A DNA stretch of 64,000 nucleotides from Salinisphaera sp040361255. GTDB lineage: Bacteria > Pseudomonadota > Gammaproteobacteria > Nevskiales > Salinisphaeraceae. Positions 1 to 7,963 of this stretch are shown piece after piece. The translations under genes were made by a program, and so were the position numbers. How positions within the stretch are numbered: position 1 is the stretch's first letter; every line of letters starts with the position of its first letter. Under the pieces are notes generated by a model. That model did not search any database. It was given only the letters and a program-made list of their open reading frames with translations, and was not told the DNA's origin. The stretch is taken from NCBI RefSeq assembly GCF_040361255.1, contig NZ_APNG01000011.1, positions 1 through 64,000 on the forward strand, written 5' to 3'.

Positions 1-74
1 TCAGCTTCAAGGCAAATGACCCGGATGAACAACCTACTGAAAGATCACAGCTAGCGTCGAGCCGGGGGTGAAAG

Positions 75-974
75 ATGCAATCGAGCCTGACATGCCGAAC
101 GCGATTACTGGCCGGTCTTTTACTGGCACTGGCACTGGCACTGGCGCTACGGGCCGGACTGCTTGCTGGAGCCGAACCGCCGCCCGTCACGCTCGCCGAG
201 CGCTATGACGGCCAGGCCGATGTTGCCGACTACTGGGTTAGCGAAAAATACGACGGTGTCCGTGGCTACTGGACCGGCCACGCACTGATCACCCGCGGCG
301 GCACGCGCATCGATGCGCCGGCATGGTTTACCGCCGGCTGGCCGGACACACCCATGGACGGCGAGTTGTGGATCGGCTACGGCGAATTCGCGCGCGTTTC
401 CGGCATCGTGCGTACGCACGACGCCCAGGATAGCGACTGGCGCCAGATCAGTTATCGCGTGTTCGACCTGCCCGAACACGGGGGCAACTTCGATGCCCGC
501 GTACCCGCCATTCGCGAAACCGTGGCCGATATTGACCAGCCCTGGGTGGTGGCGATTCGTCAGTTCAAAGTGGACGATCCGGCCGCGCTCGATACGGCAC
601 TGGACGCGGTGCTCGCCCGTGGCGGCGAGGGCTTGATGCTGCACCGGGGCGATGCGCTTTATCACGCCGGGCGCAGCGACGATCTGCTCAAGCTCAAGCC
701 ATATGACGATGCCGAGGCGGTGGTGACCGCCATCAACCCCGGCCAGGGCCGGCTCGAAGGGCTGATGGGCTCACTCGATGTTCGCACGCCCGATGGTCGC
801 GAATTTGCCATCGGCAGCGGCTTTACCGACGCGGAGCGTGCCGACCCGCCACCGGTCGGCAGCTGGATTACCTACCGCTACAACGGCGAAACCGCGACCG
901 GCCTACCGCGTTTCGCCCGTTTTCTGCGGCGACGACCGGGCGGGCCGCCGCCCGAGCCGCCATCACAGCCCTAA
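75..974 (+). CDS. Secreted minimal ATP-dependent DNA ligase (Lig E type)
   Basis: Seals nicks in double-stranded DNA through a covalent lysine-AMP intermediate. The adenylation domain shows motif I EKYDGVRG with nucleotidyl Lys58, a DGELW motif near 95-99, EGLML with Glu185, and motif V LLKLKP with Lys206 and Lys208. A short OB-fold-like region follows to about residue 285. At 299 residues it has no DNA-binding or BRCT extension, as in bacterial Lig E. Residues 10-32 form a hydrophobic leader, so the enzyme is probably periplasmic. A GGGGGTGAAAG stretch precedes the ATG. Lig E enzymes are known mostly from naturally competent bacteria; a link to DNA uptake here is inference. Confidence 0.87.
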   Translation: MQSSLTCRTRLLAGLLLALALALALRAGLLAGAEPPPVTLAERYDGQADVADYWVSEKYDGVRGYWTGHALITRGGTRIDAPAWFTAGWPDTPMDGELWIGYGEFARVSGIVRTHDAQDSDWRQISYRVFDLPEHGGNFDARVPAIRETVADIDQPWVVAIRQFKVDDPAALDTALDAVLARGGEGLMLHRGDALYHAGRSDDLLKLKPYDDAEAVVTAINPGQGRLEGLMGSLDVRTPDGREFAIGSGFTDAERADPPPVGSWITYRYNGETATGLPRFARFLRRRPGGPPPEPPSQP

Positions 975-982
975 GGCCTGGC

Positions 983-1525
983 TCAACCGAATAGCCACCG
1001 CGAAGCGCGCATCACCGCCACCGTGGCCAGCATGAGTGCCGTCGGGTAGAAACAGGCGGTAAAGCCCAACGAGCGCGCGGGCGCGCCACGTGCATAGCCG
1101 GCGAAAAACAGAATACGGCCGAGTACGAACACGATGGCCGCGAGCACCACGGCCGACAGTGTGCCGATGGGCATGAGCAGCACCCAGGCGAAATACGCCA
1201 CCACGGCCAGCATTACCTGCTCATGCGTGTTCTGGGCCAGCGCCCGCAACAACTGAACGCGCGGCGTACCCTCGCTCAGCCCCGCCCCGTCGATATCAGC
1301 CGCATGAAAGAAGCGATGCTTTGCGATACGTCCGAGCGCGAACATCAGACACAGCGCCGGCAATAACGAAGCCCCGCTGGCGATCGACAACCGCGTGGCC
1401 AGGTCGTTGTCGAACGGGCCGAATAGATCGACGAACGCACCGCCCCACACCACGACGACCGCCACGATGGCACCGGCCGCCATGCCGCGAAGCACGCCGC
1501 GCTGGTGGGTCGACAACGCCGTCAT
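983..1525 (-). CDS. MAPEG family membrane protein
   Basis: A 180-residue integral membrane protein with about four hydrophobic segments. A RALAQNTHEQ stretch matches the conserved MAPEG loop (R-x-x-x-A-N-x-x-E), and LGRILFFAGY is the typical late helix. The family includes glutathione-dependent microsomal transferases, but many bacterial members have no known substrate. It starts 18 bp after the stop of the ABM monooxygenase gene and is probably co-transcribed with it. It converges on the DNA ligase gene, ending 8 bp from its stop. The substrate is unknown. Confidence 0.75.
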   Translation of the reverse strand: MTALSTHQRGVLRGMAAGAIVAVVVVWGGAFVDLFGPFDNDLATRLSIASGASLLPALCLMFALGRIAKHRFFHAADIDGAGLSEGTPRVQLLRALAQNTHEQVMLAVVAYFAWVLLMPIGTLSAVVLAAIVFVLGRILFFAGYARGAPARSLGFTACFYPTALMLATVAVMRASRWLFG

Positions 1526-1543
1526 CGAAGCGCTGGCCCGGTA

Positions 1544-1846
1544 TCAGAGCTTGACCTCGAACCCCTCGAACTGGGGCGGGCCGAGATAGATATCGCGACG
1601 CGCGCCGGCATTCGCATGCGCCTTGCGAAAGGCTTCGCTCTGGGTCCAGGCCTCGAACGCTTCGCGGGATTCCCACTCGGAGTGGGAAGCGAACAACGTG
1701 TGCTCCTCGTTGGACGGCCCCTGCAACAGATTGAACTGCTTGAAGCCGGGCACATCCTGCAGATGGGTGTCGCGTTCGCGCCAGATGGCAAGAAACTCCT
1801 CCTCGCAGCCGGGCTTGATCTTGAAACGGTTCATGGCGATGAACAT
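1544..1846 (-). CDS. Antibiotic biosynthesis monooxygenase (ABM) domain protein
   Basis: A 100-residue protein made of a single ferredoxin-like ABM fold. It opens with MFIAMNRFKIKPGCEEEF and has the W-x-S-x-E-A-F-x-x-W pattern (SEWESREAFEAWTQS) typical of HmoB/IsdG-like proteins. Such proteins act as small cofactor-free or heme-degrading monooxygenases; which applies here cannot be told. An upstream in-frame ATG would add 44 residues with no family resemblance, so the start at 1846, preceded by GGGAGCAGG, was chosen. It is upstream of the MAPEG gene on the same strand. Confidence 0.78.
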   Translation of the reverse strand: MFIAMNRFKIKPGCEEEFLAIWRERDTHLQDVPGFKQFNLLQGPSNEEHTLFASHSEWESREAFEAWTQSEAFRKAHANAGARRDIYLGPPQFEGFEVKL

Positions 1847-1989
1847 GGCCTGCTCCCATCTTTGAAAAACCGTTGCGAGTATACGCATCGCGGCCGCGCC
1901 CATGGCACAACGGTCATTGCGCAATACAGCTACAATGGCGCGCTTTGTGACCTGGCCGGGCATAGCCGCTCGCGCCATCGGGAGCCGCT

Positions 1990-2862
1990 GTGCTGATTCG
2001 TATTCTTGAGATCACGGTGCCGGTATTCGGCATCATCGCCCTGGCCTATGCCTACGGCCGTCGGCGCCCGACCGATCTGCGCGACGCGAACCGGCTCAAC
2101 ATCAGCATCTTCACGCCCGCGCTGATCTTTCATGCGCTCACCGAGCGCTCGCAGGGTGGGGACGATTTCATCATGGCCGCCCTCGGCGCCACGGTCATCG
2201 TGCTGGGCTCCGGCCTGCTCGCCTGGGCCTGGGTACGGGTCACCAAACGCGACCCGGCCGTTTATATCGGCCCGGCCATGTTCAACAACTGCGGCAATCT
2301 GGGCCTGCCACTGGCCATTCTCGCCTTTGGCGAAGACGCCCTGCCGCTGGCCGTGGTGCTGCTGGTCACCGAAAACCTGCTGCAGTTCACCGTCGGCCTG
2401 TGGTTGCTGGGCGATTCGATTCATATCAAGCGTCTGGCCACCAATCCGGTCCTGGTGGCTACCTTCGCCGGCGTGATCGGCATGGTTATGGACTGGCATG
2501 CCCCGGCGATGATCGAGCCCGGTATTCGCATGCTCGGGGAAATCTCCATTCCGCTCATGCTGGTCGCACTCGGCGTGCGCCTGGCCGACGGCGCGCCGGG
2601 TCAATGGGTCGCCGGCTTCTGGGGCGGGTTGCTGTGCCCACTCACCGGCCTGCTCGTGGCCGTGCCCTGGGTATTGATCACCCAGCCCGAGCCGCCGCTG
2701 GCCGCCCTGCTGATCGTGTTCGGCGCCCTGCCTCCGGCGGTACTCAACTACATGCTCGCCGAACAATTCGAGATCGCCCCGGAACAGGTCGCCGCGATCG
2801 TGGCCGTTGGGCATGTGATTGCGCTGGCGGTGATACCGCTCGCGCTTTATTGCGTTTTATAG
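1990..2862 (+). CDS. AEC family (auxin efflux carrier-like) permease
   Basis: A 290-residue inner-membrane protein with about ten hydrophobic helices arranged as two five-helix halves. It starts at GTG (LIRILEITVPVFGIIALAYAYG). The AEC signature is visible: an F-N-N-C-G-N-L-G-L-P stretch in the first half, and SIPLMLVALGVRL opening the second half. AEC carriers export or exchange small organic acids in bacteria. The substrate is not predictable. It stands alone and divergent from the ABM/MAPEG pair. Confidence 0.85.
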   Translation: MLIRILEITVPVFGIIALAYAYGRRRPTDLRDANRLNISIFTPALIFHALTERSQGGDDFIMAALGATVIVLGSGLLAWAWVRVTKRDPAVYIGPAMFNNCGNLGLPLAILAFGEDALPLAVVLLVTENLLQFTVGLWLLGDSIHIKRLATNPVLVATFAGVIGMVMDWHAPAMIEPGIRMLGEISIPLMLVALGVRLADGAPGQWVAGFWGGLLCPLTGLLVAVPWVLITQPEPPLAALLIVFGALPPAVLNYMLAEQFEIAPEQVAAIVAVGHVIALAVIPLALYCVL

Positions 2863-2912
2863 CACTTGGATCGAGATCGATTGCCCGGCTTACCGCCATG
2901 CTAGAGAACACA

Positions 2913-3212
2913 TCAGCGAAGCCGCGAAGGTAGTTTGATCGGATTTGCCTTGCCATGCGTACAAGCAAGTATCGTGATCCGGCTTTCTTGCACCTGATAC
3001 CAAATCAGAAACGGAAATCGGCGCAGTACTGCCCGCCGTACGCCGCGGTATTTCTGTGGGTAAAGAAACGGCGCCTCGGCAAGCCGGTCCATTAGCGCGT
3101 TAAATTCCGCGTTGAACTCGGCTGCCAAACCAGCCTGTTGCTGTTCGTACCACTGCTGCGCTTCAACCACATCGCGTTCTGCAGCACGACGCAGATAGAC
3201 GTTATAGATCAA
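2913..3212 (-). CDS. ParE/RelE-superfamily toxin
   Basis: A 99-residue protein with the ParE fold: an N-terminal helix pair (AERDVVEAQQWYEQQQ, with FNAEFNALMDRLAEAP), then the strand pattern YRGVRRAVLRRFPFLIWYQV and the closing ILACTHGKANP. The likely start is TTG at 3212, overlapping the antitoxin stop codon by 4 bp (TTGA). Longer in-frame starts would run deep into the antitoxin gene. ParE proteins poison gyrase and related RelE proteins cleave mRNA; the target here is not determined. It is second in a two-gene antitoxin-toxin operon. Confidence 0.85.
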   Translation of the reverse strand: MIYNVYLRRAAERDVVEAQQWYEQQQAGLAAEFNAEFNALMDRLAEAPFLYPQKYRGVRRAVLRRFPFLIWYQVQESRITILACTHGKANPIKLPSRLR

Positions 3213-3430
3213 GGTAGCTGGCGGTTGAGCCGCTCGCGAACGTCGGACCACGGACTTTCGTCAACCGGATTAGCTTCAGCATCGGCGATACGCGCGTCCA
3301 GTATCGATCGCTCGGCGGCTGTCACAGGCACCTCTTCCGTGCCAATCGTTTCCCAGACCGCCTCAATGAACTCCAATCGCTCAGCGAGCGAGAGTTCCTT
3401 GACCTTCGATATTAAGTTCGTATCGACCAT
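3209..3430 (-). CDS. Addiction-module antitoxin (PF09720-like)
   Basis: A 73-residue protein that starts MVDTNLISKVKELSLAERLE and continues with E-A-V-W-E-T-I. A C-terminal region rich in acidic residues and alanine ends ESPWSDVRERLNRQL. This matches the small putative addiction-module component family normally paired with ParE/RelE toxins. It precedes the toxin gene and overlaps it by 4 bp, as expected for translational coupling. A neutralising role is inferred from the family and gene order. Confidence 0.83.
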   Translation of the reverse strand: MVDTNLISKVKELSLAERLEFIEAVWETIGTEEVPVTAAERSILDARIADAEANPVDESPWSDVRERLNRQLP

Positions 3431-3487
3431 GGATAGAGAATAGCGTAATCGCGGCATACGCAATACGCCCGCAACCGACTGCCCGAT

Positions 3488-3862
3488 TCAAACCGGCGGC
3501 AGCGCACGATTCATGTGGCCATTACCGATCGGCACGGGGTCGAACGCCAGCGCGTTCACACCCTCGATACAGGCAATATTGAGCCCATACTCCGACGGGT
3601 TGCTGCGTCGTTTGTGGTGGGTATAAACGCCGCACAGGCTGCAGAAGAAATGTTCGGCCACCCGCGTGCCCCAGCGATAGACCGAAAGTACGTCTTCGCC
3701 TTTGACGACGGTGACGTGGGTCGTGGGCACACTGGCCATGACATAGCCTTTTCGGCTGCAAAGCGAGCAATCACATCGCCTGAGGTTCTCCAGGCCGTTG
3801 TCGAATTGAATTTCAAGCTCAACCGACCCGCAATGGCAAGTCGCTTTTCGAAACTCCGTCAT
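3488..3862 (-). CDS. GFA/CENP-V family zinc-binding protein
   Basis: A 124-residue protein with the GFA fold. Its cysteines are C9-x-C11, C30-x-C32-x2-C35 and C74-x2-C77, the usual zinc-binding sets. The family is named after glutathione-dependent formaldehyde-activating enzyme, but most small members have no proven activity. The ATG at 3862 has a good GAGGAAG site; upstream in-frame codons look non-coding. It lies between the toxin-antitoxin pair and the old yellow enzyme gene, with a terminator separating it from the latter. Confidence 0.82.
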   Translation of the reverse strand: MTEFRKATCHCGSVELEIQFDNGLENLRRCDCSLCSRKGYVMASVPTTHVTVVKGEDVLSVYRWGTRVAEHFFCSLCGVYTHHKRRSNPSEYGLNIACIEGVNALAFDPVPIGNGHMNRALPPV

Positions 3863-4022
3863 AAGGCTTCCTCGGATTCGCTGGTTCAACCTGGTCAAGA
3901 TATCGCAGGTATACCCGCACGCCGGAACAACGTTTTCGTCAATCTCGACTCGAGCCGTTTGTCTAAACCGCTGGCGCCAACAACAACGGGAGCCGCCCAT
4001 GCCGTACTCGTACCAACCGCAC

Positions 4023-4056
4023 AAAAAAAGCCGGCCGATCATAAGACCGGCCGGCT
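4023..4056 (-). terminator. Rho-independent terminator after the old yellow enzyme gene
   Basis: Eight-base perfect arms AGCCGGCC and GGCCGGCT enclose a 12-base loop and, read on the minus strand, are followed by a run of seven T. It sits about 25 bp past the stop of the alkene reductase gene. Confidence 0.85.
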
Positions 4057-4081
4057 CGGTACAGCAGGATGCGCTAGCCGA

Positions 4082-5191
4082 TCAACTCTGTTCGCTCAGG
4101 AACGGATAATCGGTATAGCCCTTTTCGTCACCGCCGTAGTAGGTGGCTTCGTCCGGCTTGTTGAGTTCGGCGCCGACGCGGAATCGCTCGACCAGGTCCG
4201 GGTTGGCGATATAGGGACGACCGAAGGCCGCACCGTCGCCGAGGCCCTTTTCGATCAGCGCTTCGGCCTTTTCCGCGGTGTAGTGACCACAGAAGATGAG
4301 CGCGCCGTCGGCAAAGCGTTCGCGCATGGCCTGACGGAATTCGTCGGTGAGCTTGATGTCGCCGCCGGCCCAGTCGGGCTCGTTGATATGCAGATAGGCC
4401 AGACCGCGCTTGTTTAGCTGTTCGGCCATGTAGAAGGCCATCGCCTTGGGCTCGTCGTCGGTCAGGCCGAAGATCTCGATGAACGGCGACATGCGAATGC
4501 CCACGCGATCCGCGCCCATCACCTCGACCACGGCATCCACGACTTCCAGCGGCAGACGCGCCCGGTTTTCGATGGAGCCACCGTAGGCATCGGTACGCTT
4601 GTTGGCACCAGTGGCCATGAACTGCTGGAGCAGATAGGCGTTGGCGGCATGCACTTCCACCATATCGAAGCCGGCCCGCTTGGCGCGGATCGCAGCCTGA
4701 CGATATTCCTCCACCACTTCGGGGATTTCCTTGGTTTCCAGTGCGCGTGGCGTAGAGGAATCCTGCAGGCCTTCGCTGCCGTCCTCGAACTGGACATAGG
4801 ATTTTGCGCCTTCGCCGCGAATGGCGCTGGGTGCAACCGGCTTGCGCCCGTCCGGGTGCACCATTTCATGGCCGACCCGGCCGACATGCCACAACTGCAG
4901 GCACATACGCCCGCCGGCGTCGTGAACGGCATCCACTACGCCTTTCCAGCCGGCTTCCTGTTCGTCGGTGAAGATACTCGGCGTAAATACATAACCCCGG
5001 GCGGATTCCGAGATATTGGTAGCCTCGGAGATGATCATGCCCGCACCGGCCCGCTGCGAATAATAGGTGCGCTGCATGTCGCCGGGTACCTGGTCACGAC
5101 AGCGAGCCCGGGTGAGCGGCGCCATGATGACGCGGTTGGGCAGCTGGACGGCGCCGAAATTGATCGGCGAAAGAAGCTTGTCGACAGCCAT
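4082..5191 (-). CDS. Old yellow enzyme family alkene reductase (NemA-like)
   Basis: An FMN-dependent flavoprotein that reduces activated C=C bonds, nitroesters or quinones with NAD(P)H. It is a full-length TIM barrel of 369 residues. Visible landmarks are LPNRVIMAPLTRAR near the N terminus, the W-H-V-G-R-V-G-H substrate loop, the active-site His-Asn pair in EVHAANAYLLQQF, and the FMN-phosphate region GAAFGRPYIANPDL. The start at 5191 is preceded by AAGGAAAACC. It is monocistronic and closed by a strong terminator. The physiological substrate is unknown. Confidence 0.9.
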   Translation of the reverse strand: MAVDKLLSPINFGAVQLPNRVIMAPLTRARCRDQVPGDMQRTYYSQRAGAGMIISEATNISESARGYVFTPSIFTDEQEAGWKGVVDAVHDAGGRMCLQLWHVGRVGHEMVHPDGRKPVAPSAIRGEGAKSYVQFEDGSEGLQDSSTPRALETKEIPEVVEEYRQAAIRAKRAGFDMVEVHAANAYLLQQFMATGANKRTDAYGGSIENRARLPLEVVDAVVEVMGADRVGIRMSPFIEIFGLTDDEPKAMAFYMAEQLNKRGLAYLHINEPDWAGGDIKLTDEFRQAMRERFADGALIFCGHYTAEKAEALIEKGLGDGAAFGRPYIANPDLVERFRVGAELNKPDEATYYGGDEKGYTDYPFLSEQS

Positions 5192-5289
5192 GGTTTTCCT
5201 TGGTCGAAAGATCGAGTGATGCCCGAGACTTGGTGGCCTCGCGCATCAAATCAAGTCGATTGCGCACAACGCTTTCATGCGCCAGACAC

Positions 5290-5318
5290 AAAAAAGCCCT
5301 GCCGCAACGCGACAGGGC
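5290..5318 (-). terminator. Rho-independent terminator after azurin
   Basis: GCCCTG and CAGGGC arms, extended by inner CGC/GCG pairing, are followed on the minus strand by a run of six T. It lies 25 bp past the azurin stop codon. Confidence 0.83.
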
Positions 5319-5343
5319 CGAGGCTTTGCAAAAGCCGGTTCGC

Positions 5344-5796
5344 TTATTCGGCCTTGACCGTCAGCGTGCCCTTCATGCCGGCCTGGAAATGGCCCGGGAA
5401 GGTGCAGATATAGGTGTAATCACCCGGCTCTTCCGGCGCGGTGAAGGTGACGGTGTCGGATTCACCACCGCCGACCAGACCGGTATGGGCGATGATCTGA
5501 TCGCTCATGTCTTCCGGCACATAGTCGTTGGCCTTGGCGCTCATGGCGGCTTCGTCGACCTTGGCGGCATCGGCGTCGGCCTTGAGCAGGAGCCAGTTAT
5601 GCGCCATGGCGGCTGCCGGCAGCTTGCTGTTGTTGACCAGCTTGATGGTCACTTCTTCGCCCGGCTTGACGGTAATCGATTCCTGGCTGAAACGCAGGCT
5701 GTTCATGCCTTCGATTTCGACCGTCTTGGCCTGGGCGGCCACCGCCAGCGTGGACAACGCGGCAAACAATACGAACAGGACAGTTTTCTTCAACAT
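5344..5796 (-). CDS. Azurin-like blue copper protein
   Basis: A periplasmic type 1 copper electron carrier. Residues 1-23 are a signal peptide ending AQA. The copper ligands are His66 (AMAHNW), Cys131, His136 and Met141 in YICTFPGHFQAGMKGT. AHTGLVGGGESDTVTF is the usual azurin strand pair. The mature protein has only the ligand cysteine, so it lacks the N-terminal disulfide of classical azurins; the residue before the first ligand is Ala rather than the usual Gly. AAAGGAG precedes the ATG. It is monocistronic. Its partners could include the cytochrome c protein elsewhere in the window, which is inference. Confidence 0.9.
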   Translation of the reverse strand: MLKKTVLFVLFAALSTLAVAAQAKTVEIEGMNSLRFSQESITVKPGEEVTIKLVNNSKLPAAAMAHNWLLLKADADAAKVDEAAMSAKANDYVPEDMSDQIIAHTGLVGGGESDTVTFTAPEEPGDYTYICTFPGHFQAGMKGTLTVKAE

Positions 5797-5997
5797 ATCG
5801 CTCGATCTCCTTTGAATTCGTCAATGCACAATGCATCGAATCAGTGCAATACGCAAGCTTCGACAAGGCTTTGCGGCTCATCATGCAGGCCGTTTCAGCC
5901 CCCGCTCATGACCTTGTCGAGTCTAGTCGAAGCGCCTGAACGATGGCTGACGCAAACCAGGGCCTATCGACACGAGATAAGCCCGTGACGACACCCC

Positions 5998-7122
5998 CTA
6001 GAACACAATCACCTGCCGAATGGCCTCGCCGGCGGCTAGGCGTTCAAAGCCGGTATTGATTTCGTCGAGGGTCAGCCGGTGCGTGAGCAGGCGATCGACC
6101 GGCAGCCGTCCGGCCTGATAGAGGGCAATGTATTCGGGGATATCGAGCTTGGGCACATGCCCGCCCAGATACGAGCCCATGAGTGTGCGTTCCTGGGCCA
6201 CCAGTTGGGTCGGCGACACCGGCAGACGCACATCCGGATGCGGCAAGCCCGCAGTGACCGTCTTGCCTCCCTTGCCGGTCGCGGCAAACGCGAATTCGAG
6301 CGCCGGCTGCACGCCGGCGAATTCCGCGGCGATATCCACGCCGCCGCCCGTCCATTCCTTGATCTTGTCCAGCGCGTCGTCGTCCTTGGTATTCACGGTG
6401 GCGGTGGCACCCAGCTCACGCGCACGTTCGAGCTTGTCGTCGTCGATATCGGCGGCGATCACCTGCGCGGCGCCACCGGCGATCGCGCCAAGTACCGCCG
6501 ACAGACCGACCCCGCCCAGGCCCACGACGAGTACCGTCTGGCCCAGACGCAAACCGGCGGTATGCACCATCGCGCCCACGCCGGTGAGCACGGCACAACC
6601 GAAGATGGCCGCGATCTCGAAATCGAGGTTCTTGTCGATCTTGACCAGCGATTCCGTACGCACCACCGCATATTCGGCAAAGCCGGATACGCCCAGATGG
6701 TGATAGACATCGTTGCCCTGTTCTTTCAGACGAATGCCGTCATCGAGCAGCGTGCCGGCATTATTGGCCACCGCACCCGGTGTACACAGCGCAGCGCGCC
6801 CGTCGGCACAGTATTCGCAGTGGCCGCAGCTGGGCACGAACGAACACACGATGTGATCGCCCACCTCGAAGCCTTTCACGTTCGGCCCAACTTCGATGAT
6901 CTCGCCGGCGGCTTCGTGGCCGAGCACCATGGGCGTGGGGCGTGGGCGATTACCGTCGATGGTAGACAGGTCGGAATGACACAGCCCGGCTGCATGGATC
7001 TTGATCAGCACTTCCCCCGCCTGCGGGTCATCGAGCTCGAAGGTCTCGATCTTGAGCGGCTGGGAATCGCTGTACGGACGCTGCGCGGACATCTCGCGCA
7101 ATACGGCAGCTCGGGTCTGCAT
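5998..7122 (-). CDS. Zinc-dependent medium-chain alcohol dehydrogenase
   Basis: A 374-residue NAD(P)-dependent MDR enzyme. The catalytic zinc region is AAGLCHSDLS followed by GHEAAGEI. The structural zinc loop CGHCEYCADGRAALC has four cysteines. The Rossmann motif is VVGLGGVGLSAV and the cofactor-selecting acid lies in AADIDDDKL. Its length and the VCSFVPSCG stretch recall class III-like or aryl/allyl alcohol dehydrogenases. CAGGAG precedes the start chosen at 7122; a 20-residue extension to 7182 is unlikely. The substrate is unknown and no partner gene is adjacent. Confidence 0.88.
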   Translation of the reverse strand: MQTRAAVLREMSAQRPYSDSQPLKIETFELDDPQAGEVLIKIHAAGLCHSDLSTIDGNRPRPTPMVLGHEAAGEIIEVGPNVKGFEVGDHIVCSFVPSCGHCEYCADGRAALCTPGAVANNAGTLLDDGIRLKEQGNDVYHHLGVSGFAEYAVVRTESLVKIDKNLDFEIAAIFGCAVLTGVGAMVHTAGLRLGQTVLVVGLGGVGLSAVLGAIAGGAAQVIAADIDDDKLERARELGATATVNTKDDDALDKIKEWTGGGVDIAAEFAGVQPALEFAFAATGKGGKTVTAGLPHPDVRLPVSPTQLVAQERTLMGSYLGGHVPKLDIPEYIALYQAGRLPVDRLLTHRLTLDEINTGFERLAAGEAIRQVIVF

Positions 7123-7318
7123 AAGAACTCCTGGTCTAGAAAAATGCCGGCAACATAAGCGGCCTGCGCTCGAATCTATCATTCGAAACGATGTTTCGGG
7201 AGTATGAATCTTACCTGCGAGGCTTCGAGGGTCCTGTCAGTCGTGCAAAAATACGGCCTTCATACGTTTACCCGACGGTCAGTGCGTCGTGCGCTGGCTC
7301 GTTCGCAAAGGCTTTGAC

Positions 7319-7885
7319 ATGACCCCCAGCACCGAGACCTACGCCATCGATATCGCCGGCCTGCATCGCGAGCTTCCGCTGTTCGAGGTTTCCAGCGGAA
7401 CCCGCATCGCAGTGCTCAACGTACTCGGCGACACCGAACTGGTAGAAACCGCCAGCCGCGCGCTCGCCAAAAAACTCGATGCCGTGGACTACAGCGTGCT
7501 CGTCACCGCCGAGGCGAAATCGATCCCGCTGGTGCATGCCCTGTCGGTGGCTACCGGCAAGCCCTACGTCGTGCTGCGCAAGAACTACAAGCCGTATATG
7601 GGCGATGCGCTCAAGGCCGAAACGCTGTCGATCACCACCGGCGAACCGCAGACGCTGTTTCTCGATGCCAAGGACCGGGCCCTGGTCGACGGCGCACGCA
7701 TTATCCTGCTGGACGACGTGATCAGCTCCGGCTCCACGCTCAAGGCGATGCAGGCGATCATGGATCGCGCCGGTGCGATCGTGGCCGCCGAGGCCGCGAT
7801 CCTCACCGAAGGCGAGCGCGAAAGCTGGCACGAGATCATCGCGCTTGGCCATCTGCCGGTCTTCACCGACGATCAAAGCTCGTAA
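7319..7885 (+). CDS. Purine phosphoribosyltransferase-family protein (adenine/xanthine PRT-like)
   Basis: A 188-residue type I PRTase. The PRPP-binding loop is IILLDDVISSGST, preceded by VLVTAEAKSIPLVHALS and the flexible loop VLRKNYKPYMG. The fold resembles adenine and xanthine phosphoribosyltransferases, which salvage bases to nucleotides with PRPP; the base cannot be assigned. The ATG at 7319 has AAAGG about eight bases upstream. A GTG at 7289 would add ten residues and cannot be excluded. A perfect hairpin follows the gene. Confidence 0.8.
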   Translation: MTPSTETYAIDIAGLHRELPLFEVSSGTRIAVLNVLGDTELVETASRALAKKLDAVDYSVLVTAEAKSIPLVHALSVATGKPYVVLRKNYKPYMGDALKAETLSITTGEPQTLFLDAKDRALVDGARIILLDDVISSGSTLKAMQAIMDRAGAIVAAEAAILTEGERESWHEIIALGHLPVFTDDQSS

Positions 7886-7893
7886 TCCGGAGC

Positions 7894-7920
7894 AAAACAG
7901 CGGACGTGGTCAGCTGTTTT
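7894..7920. terminator. Bidirectional hairpin with AAAACAGC/GCTGTTTT arms (repeat copy 1)
   Basis: Perfect 8-bp arms enclose an 11-base loop between the convergent PRTase and cation exchanger genes. The A and T ends let it act as a terminator in both directions. A near-copy occurs at 15530-15556. Confidence 0.7.
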
Positions 7921-7963
7921 CAACCCGAAAGATCATCGATTGGTCTACCGGATCAATCGACCT

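Noticed and set aside
1930..2814. 294-codon minus-strand frame
   Set aside because: Antisense to the AEC permease; membrane-helix pattern belongs to the plus strand.
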